Assembly (NCBI RefSeq): GCF_023028225.1
Contig: NZ_CP095482.1
Coordinates: 620,001-684,000, forward strand
From: Halorientalis litorea
GTDB taxonomy: Archaea > Halobacteriota > Halobacteria > Halobacteriales > Haloarculaceae
DNA: 64,000 bases
Direction: 5' to 3'
The position numbers and the translations under genes are program-made. This document shows positions 1 to 8,630 of the stretch, piece by piece (position 1 is the first letter of the stretch; every line of letters starts with the position of its first letter). The notes under the pieces were generated by a model. That model did not search any database. It had not been told where the DNA came from and saw only the letters and a list, made by a program, of their open reading frames with translations.

Positions 1-843
1 GTAGACGCCGACGACGAAGGTCAGCGGGAGGAACACGGTTGCGATGACCGTCAGCACCTTCATCACCTCGTTCGTGGACTGAGAGACGGTGTTGAGGTAG
101 ATGTCCCGCGTCCCCACGGTGAGGTCGCGGTACGTCTCGGTGAGGTCGACGATTTGGACGAGATGGTCGTACAAGTTCCTGAAGTACTTCTCGCTGGCTG
201 GCTGGACGTACTCCGGGTCGCCGCGGGCGAGGATATCGACCGCACCCCGACAGGGCCAGACGAGTTTGCGGAACGCGAGCAGGTCACGCCGGAGCGAGTT
301 GATGGCGTCGAGCGTCTCGATGTCCGTCGAGACGGTCACCGCTTCCTCGATGCGTTCTATCTGGTCTTCGAGTCGGTCGAGCAGGTCGAAGTACTCGTCG
401 ACGACCACGTCCATGACGCGGTACGCGGTGAAGTCGGGGCCACGCTGGAGCAGTCGCTCGTCGCCGGAGACCACGGCCCGCCAGACGCGCTCGACGGGTG
501 TGTCGGGAACCGTCGTCATCGTCAGCACCCAGTCGTCCCCGAAGCAGATACCGACCGTCTCGTCGATGACCTCCTCGGCGAATATCTGGTCACCACCCGC
601 GAGTTCGGCAGTCTTGATGAGCGTGAAGGTGTGGTCGGCGTACTCTTCGGTTTTCGGTCGGACGCCGTCGCGGACGTTCTCGACGACCAGCTGGTGGATG
701 TCGAAGGCGTCGGCAACGGTGCGCAAGTCCGCGGCGGAGGCGTCGCTGGCCCGCACCCACGTCGTCCCGGCGGCGTCGCGGGCCGTCGCGATATCGTCGT
801 ACTCGGTGACGCCGTCGGCACCGTAGGCGACGGCCGAAATCAC
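1..843 (-). CDS. corA: CorA-type Mg2+/Co2+ channel, 3' end cut by window edge
   Basis: Inner-membrane divalent cation channel of the CorA family. The visible 281 residues give the N-terminal cytoplasmic domain and the long stalk helix (D-I-Y-L-N-T-V-S-Q-S-T-N-E-V-M-K), then the start of the first membrane helix (LTVIATVFLPLTFVVGVY). That is the sequence that normally precedes the Gly-Met-Asn signature, so the signature and second helix lie beyond position 1. The start is taken as GTG at 843 because it overlaps the stop of the upstream small gene (GTGA), which implies translational coupling. The family call is firm; ion preference cannot be told from sequence. Confidence 0.93.
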   Translation of the reverse strand, partial: MISAVAYGADGVTEYDDIATARDAAGTTWVRASDASAADLRTVADAFDIHQLVVENVRDGVRPKTEEYADHTFTLIKTAELAGGDQIFAEEVIDETVGICFGDDWVLTMTTVPDTPVERVWRAVVSGDERLLQRGPDFTAYRVMDVVVDEYFDLLDRLEDQIERIEEAVTVSTDIETLDAINSLRRDLLAFRKLVWPCRGAVDILARGDPEYVQPASEKYFRNLYDHLVQIVDLTETYRDLTVGTRDIYLNTVSQSTNEVMKVLTVIATVFLPLTFVVGVY

Positions 844-1010
844 GTCGGGTCACCGTCGTGAGAGACACGGCCGGTGGCGACGAGCAACAGGCCGACCATG
901 ACCGCCGTCACCGAGAACGCCCGACCGGGGTAGGAGACGGCAGTACCGACCACGTAGCCGACGAGTCCCGCGACCAGTGTGACGACACCGGCAACCAGTT
1001 CGCGGTTCAT
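840..1010 (-). CDS. Small two-helix membrane protein coupled to corA
   Basis: A 56-residue protein starting MNRELVAGVV, with two hydrophobic helices separated by a short Tyr-Pro-Gly-Arg turn and an acidic tail ending HDGDPT. Its TGA overlaps the GTG start of corA, so the two are very likely co-translated; it could modulate or stabilise the channel (inference from context only). I recognise no family. An upstream in-frame start at 1073 would add a Cys- and Gly-rich stretch that does not look coding, so the ATG at 1010 is preferred. Confidence 0.7.
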   Translation of the reverse strand: MNRELVAGVVTLVAGLVGYVVGTAVSYPGRAFSVTAVMVGLLLVATGRVSHDGDPT

Positions 1011-1221
1011 ACCCGTCACGCACCCGCCAGACGCAAAAACGTTCGCCGCACCGGCAATCCGAGGGCCGCACACCCGACCGGGCCGCCCGGGTCGCGACTC
1101 GACTGCCTGCCGTCCCGGAGAACGGCCGGGACTGGAGTGCCTATCGCCAATTCATTTCTTCTATTCTGTGGTTAATTTAATTAGATTCAATTATAGTATC
1201 GAGCGCATGACTGAATACAAA

Positions 1222-1250
1222 TCAGCATTATAGCCGATATAAGACCCAGT
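1222..1250 (+). promoter_or_regulatory. AT-rich promoter of the PH-like/coiled-coil gene
   Basis: The stretch from about 1160 to 1250 is far more AT-rich than its surroundings. It has TATA-like sequence (CATTATA at about 1227-1233, GATATAAG nearer the start) a short distance before the ATG at 1251, consistent with a leaderless or nearly leaderless transcript. The rest of 1011-1160, between the divergent genes, shows nothing else I can name. Confidence 0.5.
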
Positions 1251-2621
1251 ATGCTCGCCTCCTACGACGACGATGCAATCGCCGACGAAGAGTTGCTGAC
1301 GGGAACGGGCAGTGGCGGCCTGTTCACCAGCGGGTACCTGCGTGACCGTCCACTCATCGAGTATCTCGACGAGGAGGAGCGGGTTGCCTTCCTATTGTCG
1401 AACAAAAAGAAGGGGGTCAGACGAGAGACGGAGGACAGGGCGACGGTGTACGCGCCGGGCGACGGGTACCAGGCCATCGCGGCCGTCACCGACACGCGTG
1501 TCCTGTTCGTCGTGGGAGGGAGTGGCACTGGCGGGGACGAGGTGTTCTCGGTCACCTATGCCGAGATGGAGGACGTAAAGAGCGACAGCGGGATGTTGAC
1601 CAAACACCTCGACGTGTGGTCGACGGAGGGCGTCCGCTGGCGATTCTACGTCCGGGCGACAGTCGACATCGAACCGGCCACCGAGTATCTGGAACGCGCG
1701 GCGGTCGTCTGGTCGCGCGCCGAGCGACAACTGGGGTACGCTCGCAAGTGGTTCGTGGACGCGAACGAGGCCATCGACGCCAACGACCACGAGCGCGCAC
1801 GGGAGGCACTCGACCAAGCGGAGACACACGTCGACGAGGCACGGAACGTGGCTGCCCAACTCACGACGGAGCGGGACGACGCCATCTGGGAGCGAGTTCG
1901 GGCCGCGCGTGAACGGCTGGATGCCACCTCGTTGGAGGCAAACCGCGCTCGGGGCCAGCATCTCACACGGAAGGCAGAGCGACAGTGGCGGCGAGAGCAG
2001 TACAACCAAGCCTACGAGAGTTACCTCGCGGCGCGCGACCAGTACGAGAGCGCGCTGGAGGCCGCCCCCGACCACGCGTTCGCCGACGCGGCCGAAATCG
2101 AAGCCGACATCGAGGACATCACCGACAAACTCGACCAACTCGCCGAGTCGCCCCTCCGGCGGGCCGAGCAGGCGTACGAGCGAGCCACCGCTGTCGAGGA
2201 CCCGACGCTCGCCGCCGACCTCTTGGAGGAGGCACTGGAGAAGTACCAGACCACACTCGTCCTCGATTGGGGGGCCGAGGAGACGCGCTTCGTCGGCGAC
2301 CGGGAGGACATCCGGTCGACCATCGCCCGCATCGTCAACGAAATAGAGATGACTCGGCGAACGCTGGCAGAGCGGGCCCGGGAGCGGGGTGACGCACACC
2401 GGGAGGCCAGCCGTTGTGGCGACGCCCGCGAGGCGTACGCGGCCGCAATCGACCATCTTCAAGCCGTCGTGGCCGTCGCGCGCGAACTCAGACCCGACTC
2501 GGTGGCAGAGTTACAGGCAGACATCGAGGCACTACGCGGCGAAATCGAGCACGTCGACCGACGCATCGACGAGAGCGGTTTCGAGTTCGTCGGCGACGTC
2601 GAGTCGGACGCCGACGACTGA
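1251..2621 (+). CDS. PH-like domain plus long coiled-coil protein
   Basis: A 456-residue soluble protein. About residues 55-140 resemble bacterial PH/YokE-type domains: a run of strands with the pattern 'ity-ATDTRVLFVVGG...VTYAEMEDVKSD...' and a conserved Trp before the end. From about residue 150 it is almost entirely charged helix (Glu, Arg, Ala, Gln), with repeated units of about 40 residues that could form a coiled coil or TPR-like array. No catalytic motif or signal peptide is visible. The next gene in the same direction is a DNA methyltransferase 51 bases away, but that gene has its own TATA-like element, so co-function is only a possibility. Exact role unknown. Confidence 0.75.
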   Translation: MLASYDDDAIADEELLTGTGSGGLFTSGYLRDRPLIEYLDEEERVAFLLSNKKKGVRRETEDRATVYAPGDGYQAIAAVTDTRVLFVVGGSGTGGDEVFSVTYAEMEDVKSDSGMLTKHLDVWSTEGVRWRFYVRATVDIEPATEYLERAAVVWSRAERQLGYARKWFVDANEAIDANDHERAREALDQAETHVDEARNVAAQLTTERDDAIWERVRAARERLDATSLEANRARGQHLTRKAERQWRREQYNQAYESYLAARDQYESALEAAPDHAFADAAEIEADIEDITDKLDQLAESPLRRAEQAYERATAVEDPTLAADLLEEALEKYQTTLVLDWGAEETRFVGDREDIRSTIARIVNEIEMTRRTLAERARERGDAHREASRCGDAREAYAAAIDHLQAVVAVARELRPDSVAELQADIEALRGEIEHVDRRIDESGFEFVGDVESDADD

Positions 2622-2631
2622 CGCGGGTCGA

Positions 2632-2646
2632 CGGGTTATTTTACCG
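2632..2646 (+). promoter_or_regulatory. TATA-like element before methyltransferase gene
   Basis: GGGTTATTTTACC lies about 30-40 bases before the ATG at 2673, in an otherwise GC-rich gap. It suggests an independent archaeal promoter for the methyltransferase. Confidence 0.5.
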
Positions 2647-2672
2647 CGGGATATCTACGTCGCACCAGCCGA

Positions 2673-4799
2673 ATGTGTCCCGCCCTCGACATCGACGGCG
2701 CGCTCGTGGAACACTACGCCGATGCCGCCCACGACGCTCTCGCCTCCGACGAGACGGTCGCGGCGGCCCGCGACTCGTGGGCGTCGTTCGTCCGGACGAG
2801 CCACGGTGACGTGTTCGATTCCCTCGAAGGTTCCAACACGGTCGACCGGCTGTTCGTGGAATCACTGTCGGCCGATTTCCTCTTCGACGGACTGCTCGAC
2901 GCACTGGAGGCCGCCACGGGGGCGACCATCACCAACCGGGACCCGCGCGCGAACACCGATACCCTCGACGTGGCGTTCGGGGACCTCCACGACCGGATAC
3001 TCGCTCCCGAGGACGGACGGGAGCGTGTCCGTGCAGCCGTCTCTCCGGCCGACCTCCGGTCGCTGACGCCCGGCGACCTCCGAGCCCTCTACGAACGGGC
3101 CGTCGACCCCGCGCGGCGGCTGGCACTCGGCGAGTACTACACGCCGCGTGCCGTCGCCGACCTGACGGTGGCGGCCGTCGACCCGGCGGCCGACGCGACG
3201 GTCCTCGACCCGGGGTGTGGGGCCGGTGTGTTCCTGACTGCGGCCCTCGACGCCCGGCGTGACTCACTCCCCGAGGACCCGAGAGAGCGAGTGCGGGCGG
3301 CGACGGAGCGTATCGCCGGTATCGACGTGAACCCCGTCGCGGTCAAGAGCACGAAACTCGCCTACGGGTGTGCCCTGTTCGACTCGCTGACCAGCGTCGA
3401 CACGGTGGCACTGCCAGTCTACTTGGCCGACGCGCTCGGACTGACCAGCGAGAGCGAGATACGGGTGGACGGCGAACCGGTCGACATGGAGTTCGATACC
3501 CTCGTGGGAAATCCACCGTGGGTTCCGTGGGAGCGGCTGTCGGACCGCCACAAGCGGCGATGGCGCGACCGGTACGTCGACGAGTTGGGACTGCAACCGC
3601 ACGAGGGGGCGACGGCACGGCTGGGGCACAGCAACGACGACGTGGCCGTCCCGTACGCGTGGACCTGCATCCACCGGTATCTCCGGCCGGGCGGCCGGGC
3701 AGGGTTCGTCCTCAAGCGCGACGCCATGCGCGGCCCGGCGGGTGCCGTCCTGCGGCAGTTACGGGTCGGTGACCGGTCGCTCGCGCTCACGGGCGTCCAC
3801 GATTTCGCGGCACTCGACCCGTTCGGCGTGGGCGCGAACGCCGCCGTCTACGCGTTCCGTGCCGACCGTGACCCGTCGTTTCCCGTAGGGACGACAGTCT
3901 GGACCCCCGGAGTGGGGACCCCGAACTACGAGTCCGGGACGGCATTCCGGGCGAGTGCGTCGGCGACCGAGACGGAACTCGTACCGACGGACCCCGACGA
4001 CCCGACGACCGCGTGGGTTCGGGCCGACGCCGAACGCGCCGCGATGGGCGAGTGCGCCCACGACATCAGACACGGGCTGAAAGACGACGCCACGGCGGTG
4101 TTCGGCATCGACCGGGGGACCCTCCCGCGAGTGGACGAGGAACTGGTGTACCCGTACCTGCAGTCCCGGCACATCCGGCGGTGGGGAACGAGCGGACACG
4201 ACCTGCGGTTGGTGCCTCAGCGACGGGCGGGCGAGGACAACGAGGCGACGCTCCGGGAGACGTATCCCGCGACGTACGACTACCTGCGGGACCACCGCGA
4301 GGCACTGCTGGACCGGCAGTCGTCGTGGCTTGACCGTGGCCCCTTCTACTCGGTGTTCGGTCTGGGTGAGTACACGTGGGCACCCTACCGCGTCGTCTGG
4401 TGTCGCCTCGGGTTCAAGCCCGAGTTCGCCGTCGTGACGACGCGCTCGGACCCGGACGTGGGCGAGAAGCAGGTCGTTCCGGGCGACCACTACATGTTCG
4501 TCGCGACGGACTCGCGGGAGACGGCACACTTCCTCTGTGCCCTGCTCAACGCCGCACCGTACCGCCGGACGCTCCGCGGGCGGGCAAGCGACGGGAAGGC
4601 CAGCCTCTCGAAGGCCGTCGTCTCGGAACTCGCCTTACCCGCGTGGCCCGACACGGAGACGAGTCGGCAGTTGGCGGACTACTCCATGCGAGCCCACGAA
4701 CTCGTCGCGGCCGACGGCACCGAACGGGACACGGCGACACTCGACGCCATCGAGGCGGCAATCGACGGTCTCGTCGAAGACTGGCTGGCGGAGACGTAG
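2673..4799 (+). CDS. Orphan N6-adenine DNA methyltransferase (Eco57I/TaqI-like)
   Basis: A 708-residue DNA methyltransferase that should transfer a methyl group from S-adenosylmethionine to the N6 amino group of adenine at a specific site. Seen: EYYTPRAVADL at 154-164, motif I DPGCGAGVF at 179-187, GIDVNPVAV (motif II) at about 216-224, and catalytic motif IV NPPW at 280-283. The C-terminal half, with 'YLQSRHIRRWG', 'YTWAPYRVVW' and 'HFLCALLNA', resembles TaqI-type target-recognition domains. No PD-(D/E)xK nuclease motif is visible in the first 150 residues and no restriction or specificity gene lies beside it. It therefore looks like an orphan methylase, or the methylating half of a phage-defence system whose partner is elsewhere. 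Target sequence unknown. Confidence 0.87.
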   Translation: MCPALDIDGALVEHYADAAHDALASDETVAAARDSWASFVRTSHGDVFDSLEGSNTVDRLFVESLSADFLFDGLLDALEAATGATITNRDPRANTDTLDVAFGDLHDRILAPEDGRERVRAAVSPADLRSLTPGDLRALYERAVDPARRLALGEYYTPRAVADLTVAAVDPAADATVLDPGCGAGVFLTAALDARRDSLPEDPRERVRAATERIAGIDVNPVAVKSTKLAYGCALFDSLTSVDTVALPVYLADALGLTSESEIRVDGEPVDMEFDTLVGNPPWVPWERLSDRHKRRWRDRYVDELGLQPHEGATARLGHSNDDVAVPYAWTCIHRYLRPGGRAGFVLKRDAMRGPAGAVLRQLRVGDRSLALTGVHDFAALDPFGVGANAAVYAFRADRDPSFPVGTTVWTPGVGTPNYESGTAFRASASATETELVPTDPDDPTTAWVRADAERAAMGECAHDIRHGLKDDATAVFGIDRGTLPRVDEELVYPYLQSRHIRRWGTSGHDLRLVPQRRAGEDNEATLRETYPATYDYLRDHREALLDRQSSWLDRGPFYSVFGLGEYTWAPYRVVWCRLGFKPEFAVVTTRSDPDVGEKQVVPGDHYMFVATDSRETAHFLCALLNAAPYRRTLRGRASDGKASLSKAVVSELALPAWPDTETSRQLADYSMRAHELVAADGTERDTATLDAIEAAIDGLVEDWLAET

Positions 4800-4876
4800 A
4801 CGAACCGGCGGGGTGTCGGGACTCGGCGATGCCCGGAATGAAAGGGTCTTTGCGGTAGCCGGGCCACGGTCCGGTG

Positions 4877-5935
4877 ATGGCATCCGAGGACCTCCGGGAC
4901 GCGTTGGCGCGCGTCGGTGCGCGGTTCGACCTCGGCGAGTACGAGACCGAGGCGTACCTGACCGTCCTCGAACACGGGCGTCTCACGGCGTCGGAACTGG
5001 CTGACCTGACCGACATCCCACAGCCGCGGGTCTACGACACGGTTCGGAGCCTCGCCGCCGACGGCCTCGTCGAGGTGCGCGAGTCCCGCCCGATGGAGGT
5101 GCTCGCAGTCGACCCCGAGGACGCCTTCGGGAGCGTCCGCACCTCGCTCGACGAACTCGTCGCGGACCTCCGCGCGACGTACACGACACCGGCCCGCGAC
5201 GCCGAAGCGGTCTCGGTCGTCACGTCGCGGTCGACCGTCCTCCGATACCTCGGCGACGTCATCGAGTCCGCCGAGTACGAACTGGTCTGTTCGCTGTCAC
5301 CCGACCTCGTGGCCCGGTTCGAGGACCGACTGCGGGCCGACCGGGCGGCCGGCGTGACGACCGAACTCCTCCTCTCGCCAGCCCGAGACGTGCCCGACGC
5401 CGCGGAGTTCGACTACGGGAGCGTCGCCACCCACGTCCGGGCACGGCGGGGCGTCACCACGCCCGTCGTCGCCGTCGCGGACGGGGCGTACTCCGTGTTC
5501 GCCACGCGGGAGGCACTCCGGGAGGACGGCGACAGTTACGGCGTCGTGTTCAACCGCTCGGAACTGGGCTTTCTCGTCTCGGGCTTTCTCAACACGGTGG
5601 TCTGGTCGAGTGCGGAGCCGCTGGCGACGACCGACACGCCTCCAACGTTCCCCCGGCGGTACGCGACAATCCGCCGGTGTATCGACGACTTGCGTGACGC
5701 GGACGGGCCGTTCTACGCGACCATCCGTGGCCGGGACGTGGCGTCGGGCGACCCTCGAACCCTCTCGGGTGTGGTGGCGGACGTGTCGGTCGACCCGAAC
5801 CGCGAGACGGCCGCGCTCACCGTCGACACCGACGACGGGCGCGTGACCGTCGGTGGGCAGGTCGCCGCACTGGAGGACGTGGAGGCCCACGAGATACTGG
5901 TCGGGACCGACGGCCCCCCGTCGTTCGACGCCTAA
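4877..5935 (+). CDS. TrmB-family transcription regulator
   Basis: A 352-residue regulator. Residues 1-75 form the TrmB winged helix-turn-helix (YETEAYLTVLEHGRLTASEL, then IPQPRVYDTVRSL), and the remainder is the PLD-like/sugar-sensing C-terminal region of archaeal TrmB proteins. Members usually bind a sugar and repress or activate transport and glycolytic genes. GTG at 4874 and ATG at 4877 are adjacent possible starts; ATG is chosen. It follows the methyltransferase by 77 bases, and no sugar transporter lies nearby, so its target cannot be read from context. Confidence 0.88.
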   Translation: MASEDLRDALARVGARFDLGEYETEAYLTVLEHGRLTASELADLTDIPQPRVYDTVRSLAADGLVEVRESRPMEVLAVDPEDAFGSVRTSLDELVADLRATYTTPARDAEAVSVVTSRSTVLRYLGDVIESAEYELVCSLSPDLVARFEDRLRADRAAGVTTELLLSPARDVPDAAEFDYGSVATHVRARRGVTTPVVAVADGAYSVFATREALREDGDSYGVVFNRSELGFLVSGFLNTVVWSSAEPLATTDTPPTFPRRYATIRRCIDDLRDADGPFYATIRGRDVASGDPRTLSGVVADVSVDPNRETAALTVDTDDGRVTVGGQVAALEDVEAHEILVGTDGPPSFDA

Positions 5936-5949
5936 CCCCCCGCCACAGG

Positions 5950-5958
5950 TATATATAC
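5950..5958 (+). promoter_or_regulatory. Strong TATA box
   Basis: TATATATAC-type sequence centred 27 bases before the ATG at 5981, the classic spacing for a leaderless haloarchaeal transcript. Confidence 0.8.
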
Positions 5959-5980
5959 GCCCGGATACGAGGGAACGACC

Positions 5981-6334
5981 ATGGCAGGCTACGAGATACG
6001 TCGGACTATCGAGGCGGTGTCGACCGGGTCGGCGTCCACGGAGGGCGTGGCGAAGACGGACGCCGAAGCGGCCGTCGCGGGCGCGCTCCGGGAGACGAGT
6101 GGCGAAGACTTGCGGTCGGTATCGGCCGAGGCCGTCGAGGTGTACGAGTACCCGAACGGCCCGTTCGACCCGTACCGGGTGACGGTCCGCGCCACTGTCG
6201 CCGTCGTCGTCGACGAAGACGGGGAGCAGGCGGCACTGGCGGCGGGCGGCGAGCGTATCGACGCCGTCGTCGCGGCGGCCGACTTGGACGACTGGGAGTA
6301 CGTCGGCGGGACCGAACTCGAAGCCCCGGTCTGA
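5981..6334 (+). CDS. Small acidic conserved-type protein, function unknown
   Basis: A 117-residue acidic protein (MAGYEIRRTIEAVSTGSAST...). The strand-helix pattern includes a central 'VEVYEYPNGPFDPYRVTVRATVAVVV' segment. No membrane helix, cysteine pair or catalytic motif is seen. A consensus TATA box at -27 supports expression from its own promoter. I do not recognise a named family. Confidence 0.75.
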   Translation: MAGYEIRRTIEAVSTGSASTEGVAKTDAEAAVAGALRETSGEDLRSVSAEAVEVYEYPNGPFDPYRVTVRATVAVVVDEDGEQAALAAGGERIDAVVAAADLDDWEYVGGTELEAPV

Positions 6335-6339
6335 CGGGG

Positions 6340-6582
6340 TTAGAGGTAGTCCTCGTCCGGGCCACCGCCCGCCGGGTCCTCGGCGGTGTCCCACATGTCG
6401 TCCGCGTACTCGTCGGCCATGTCCGGCGTCTCCCGGTCGTCGCCCGTGTCCCGCGTGTAGGCGTCCAGTCCGGCCGACAACAACTCCTCGACTGCCTCCT
6501 CCTCGGTGACGAACTCCTCGTCGACCAATCGCTCGAACTGCGCGTGTACGTCCTGTGGAAGTGAAACTTCGACAGTTGGCAC
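6340..6582 (-). CDS. Small CopG-like/DUF7120-like acidic protein
   Basis: An 80-residue protein. The start is taken as GTG at 6582, giving MPTVEVSLPQDVHAQFERLV, the usual beginning of small haloarchaeal ribbon-helix-helix-like proteins. An ATG at 6612 would add ten residues. The N-terminal half has the strand-helix-helix pattern (VEVSLP, then EEEAVEELLSAGLDAY) and the C-terminal half is a very acidic tail. It may be a DNA-binding or protein-binding regulator. It converges on the preceding gene with 5 bases between the stops. Confidence 0.65.
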   Translation of the reverse strand: MPTVEVSLPQDVHAQFERLVDEEFVTEEEAVEELLSAGLDAYTRDTGDDRETPDMADEYADDMWDTAEDPAGGGPDEDYL

Positions 6583-6666
6583 GGATATACGTACCGAATC
6601 GTTCGGTTTCAATCTTGTGTCGCCACGTTCGTGCGGCGAGTGATGGTAGGGGAGACGGGGAGAGCG

Positions 6667-7503
6667 TCAGTCGTCCGCCGGGGCGGCACCGGTAGACGCC
6701 GTCGTGGTGTCGGCGACAGTCCCCTCGTTGGCGGCCACCCACCGCAGGAGGAGGAACGCGAAGACGTACTTCGCGAGGATGTCGAGGCCGGAGTAGCCCC
6801 ACGACGTTATCGCCACGTCTAGGAGCGCGAACCCTTCGGACCCGAGTGCCCACAGGATGGGGTAGCCGAGCCAGAGGACGACGGTCAGGAGTTTGAGCGT
6901 GTTGAAGATGTCGGCGGTACCGGCGGCCGTGGCGTCGGCCGGCCACTCGACCAGCAACACGTAGAGGACGGCGACGAAGAAGGCGCAACTGATGACGTAG
7001 AACGCCCAGCGAAGCAGGTACGAGGACGTGGTCAGCGCGGCGGCGAGGCCGGTAACACACATCCCGATGTCCATCGTGACGGCCGTCGCGAGTTTCGCCC
7101 GGTCGGTACCAGCCAGCAGGCCCAACGCCACCAGTATCATCGGCGTCGAGAACGTCCACGTGAGATACCGACCCCACGGGGAGAACACTTGCTCGTTCGC
7201 GAGCGCGTGCCCGGCGGGCATCTCGAGGAAGCCGGCGGTCAGTCCCGAGGTGAGTGCCAAGTAACTAGACAGCGATACCAGCGGGACGAGCAGCGTCGCA
7301 ACCCAGACCAACTGCGCGCGCGTCGACTCGATGTTTCGCCCCATGTACACGAACAGGAGTATCGCGAACCCCGCGAGGGCGATGTTCACCCACAGCGACG
7401 ACGCGAGGAGCGGGTCGCCGTTGATAAATTCGAACGCGTCCGCTTGTGTTTGCAGGACAATATCGGGCAGTACACCTGTCGTTGTAGGGACTACGTCGAG
7501 CAT
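6667..7503 (-). CDS. hop: Halorhodopsin, light-driven chloride pump
   Basis: A 278-residue seven-helix retinal protein of the cytoplasmic membrane that pumps chloride inward on absorbing light. The retinal Schiff-base lysine is K245 in helix G (DILAKYVFAF), with its counter-ion Asp at 241. In helix C the sequence GRYLTWTFSTPM gives R112, T115 and S119. Thr in place of the proton-acceptor Asp of bacteriorhodopsin, and Ala in place of its proton donor, define a chloride pump. The protein reads closely like the Natronomonas type, including the MPAGH and CVTGLAAALTTSS segments and the PADD terminus. No bat, brp/blh or carotenoid gene lies next to it, so retinal supply and regulation are encoded elsewhere. 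Confidence 0.97.
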   Translation of the reverse strand: MLDVVPTTTGVLPDIVLQTQADAFEFINGDPLLASSLWVNIALAGFAILLFVYMGRNIESTRAQLVWVATLLVPLVSLSSYLALTSGLTAGFLEMPAGHALANEQVFSPWGRYLTWTFSTPMILVALGLLAGTDRAKLATAVTMDIGMCVTGLAAALTTSSYLLRWAFYVISCAFFVAVLYVLLVEWPADATAAGTADIFNTLKLLTVVLWLGYPILWALGSEGFALLDVAITSWGYSGLDILAKYVFAFLLLRWVAANEGTVADTTTASTGAAPADD

Positions 7504-7581
7504 GAGTTTTGGTACGTTATACGCAACGTCTGCGATTACGACAGGCTAATACATAAACGCACTGTCCAACCCGCAAGGGTG

Positions 7582-7602
7582 CTCCGGCGAGTAACGCCGG
7601 AG
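7582..7602. promoter_or_regulatory. Perfect 8-bp hairpin upstream of dioxygenase gene
   Basis: CTCCGGCG, a 5-base loop (AGTAA), then CGCCGGAG, in the 181-base gap between the divergent hop and glyoxalase-fold genes, 83 bases before the ATG at 7685. It could be a regulator operator or an RNA hairpin in a leader. The AT-rich stretch with GTATAAC at about 7510-7520 is the likely hop promoter on the other strand. Confidence 0.5.
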
Positions 7603-7684
7603 TCAGCCGGTGACACGGATGTCAGCGGGAGCATATGTGTATCCGTCTCGTAGGATGTCCTACGGCAACCGCGCCGATTTCATC

Positions 7685-8629
7685 ATGCCAGAGGCTATTC
7701 CCGGATTGCACCACGTGACGGCGATTGCGAACGACCCACAGGAGAACGTCGCGTTCTACACGGAGGTCCTCGGCCTCCGCTTCGTCAAGCGGACGGTCAA
7801 CTTCGACGACCCGGCGACCTATCACCTCTACTACGGCGACGAGGTGGGGACGCCCGGCACCATCATGACCTTCTTTCCGTTCGAGAACGGCCGGGACGGA
7901 CAGGTCGGGCGCGGACAGACCGGCGAAACCGCGTTCGTCGTCCCCGACGGGTCGCTCGACTACTGGACCGACCGACTGGAGAGCGAGGGACTCGCCGTCG
8001 CCGACCGCGAGACGCGGTTCGGCGAGACGGTCCTCCCGTTCACCGACCGTGACGGCCAACCGCTCGCGCTAGTGACCGGCGAGAGCGACGTCGACCCATA
8101 CGGCGACGGACCGGTCCCCGAGGCGAACGCGATTCGCGGCTTCCACGGCGTGACGCTCGATTCGCTCGACCCGGCCGCGACGGCCGACGTGCTGACGACG
8201 TTCGGCTACGAGCGCGTCGGCACCGAGGGTGACCGGACGCGGTTCACGGCCGGCGACCGGGCGGGCGTCGTGGACGTGTTGGACCGCCCCGACGGCGCGC
8301 GCGGCGTCGAGGGCGTCGGTACCGTCCACCACGTCGCGTTCCGCACCACTGACGCCGAGACGGAGATGGACTGGCGCGAGACGCTACTCGGCGAGGGGCA
8401 CCGCGTCACCGAGCAGAAGGACCGCCAGTACTTCCAGTCCATCTACTTCCGGGAACCCGGCGGCATCCTGTTCGAGATAGCGACGGACCCGCCGGGCTTC
8501 ACCCGCGACGAGAGCGTCGAGACGTTGGGAGCGGACCTGAAACTCCCGCCGTGGCTGGCGGAGGACCGCGAGACCATCGAGTCACGGCTGCCACCACTCG
8601 ACACGCCCGCGACGACGGAGGTGAACTGA
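7685..8629 (+). CDS. Ring-cleaving dioxygenase, MhqO/LinE-like, glyoxalase fold
   Basis: A 314-residue vicinal-oxygen-chelate protein with two glyoxalase-type halves. The first begins IPGLHHVTAIANDPQENVAFY; the second has GFHGVTLDSLDP followed by VHHVAFR and LFEIATDPPGF. The metal ligands expected are His in 'LHHVTA', His in 'VHHVAF' and Glu in 'LFEIA'. Family members open hydroquinone or catechol rings. The start at ATG 7685 gives the standard N-terminus; upstream in-frame codons back to 7610 run through the leader hairpin region and are not used. One base separates it from a hydrolase gene, the same pairing seen in the mhqO/mhqD quinone-detoxification genes of Bacillus and relatives. Confidence 0.85.
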   Translation: MPEAIPGLHHVTAIANDPQENVAFYTEVLGLRFVKRTVNFDDPATYHLYYGDEVGTPGTIMTFFPFENGRDGQVGRGQTGETAFVVPDGSLDYWTDRLESEGLAVADRETRFGETVLPFTDRDGQPLALVTGESDVDPYGDGPVPEANAIRGFHGVTLDSLDPAATADVLTTFGYERVGTEGDRTRFTAGDRAGVVDVLDRPDGARGVEGVGTVHHVAFRTTDAETEMDWRETLLGEGHRVTEQKDRQYFQSIYFREPGGILFEIATDPPGFTRDESVETLGADLKLPPWLAEDRETIESRLPPLDTPATTEVN

Positions 8630-8630
8630 C

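Noticed and set aside
154-861. Long plus-strand frame of 235 residues
   Set aside because: It is the antisense of corA, which has clear family motifs on the minus strand.
5297-7177. 626-residue open frame on the minus strand
   Set aside because: It lies opposite the TrmB gene and overlaps the halorhodopsin gene in another frame; composition is His- and Arg-rich, typical of antisense frames in GC-rich DNA.
6667-7503. Bacteriorhodopsin-type proton pump
   Set aside because: The proton acceptor and donor Asp positions are Thr and Ala, which is halorhodopsin.
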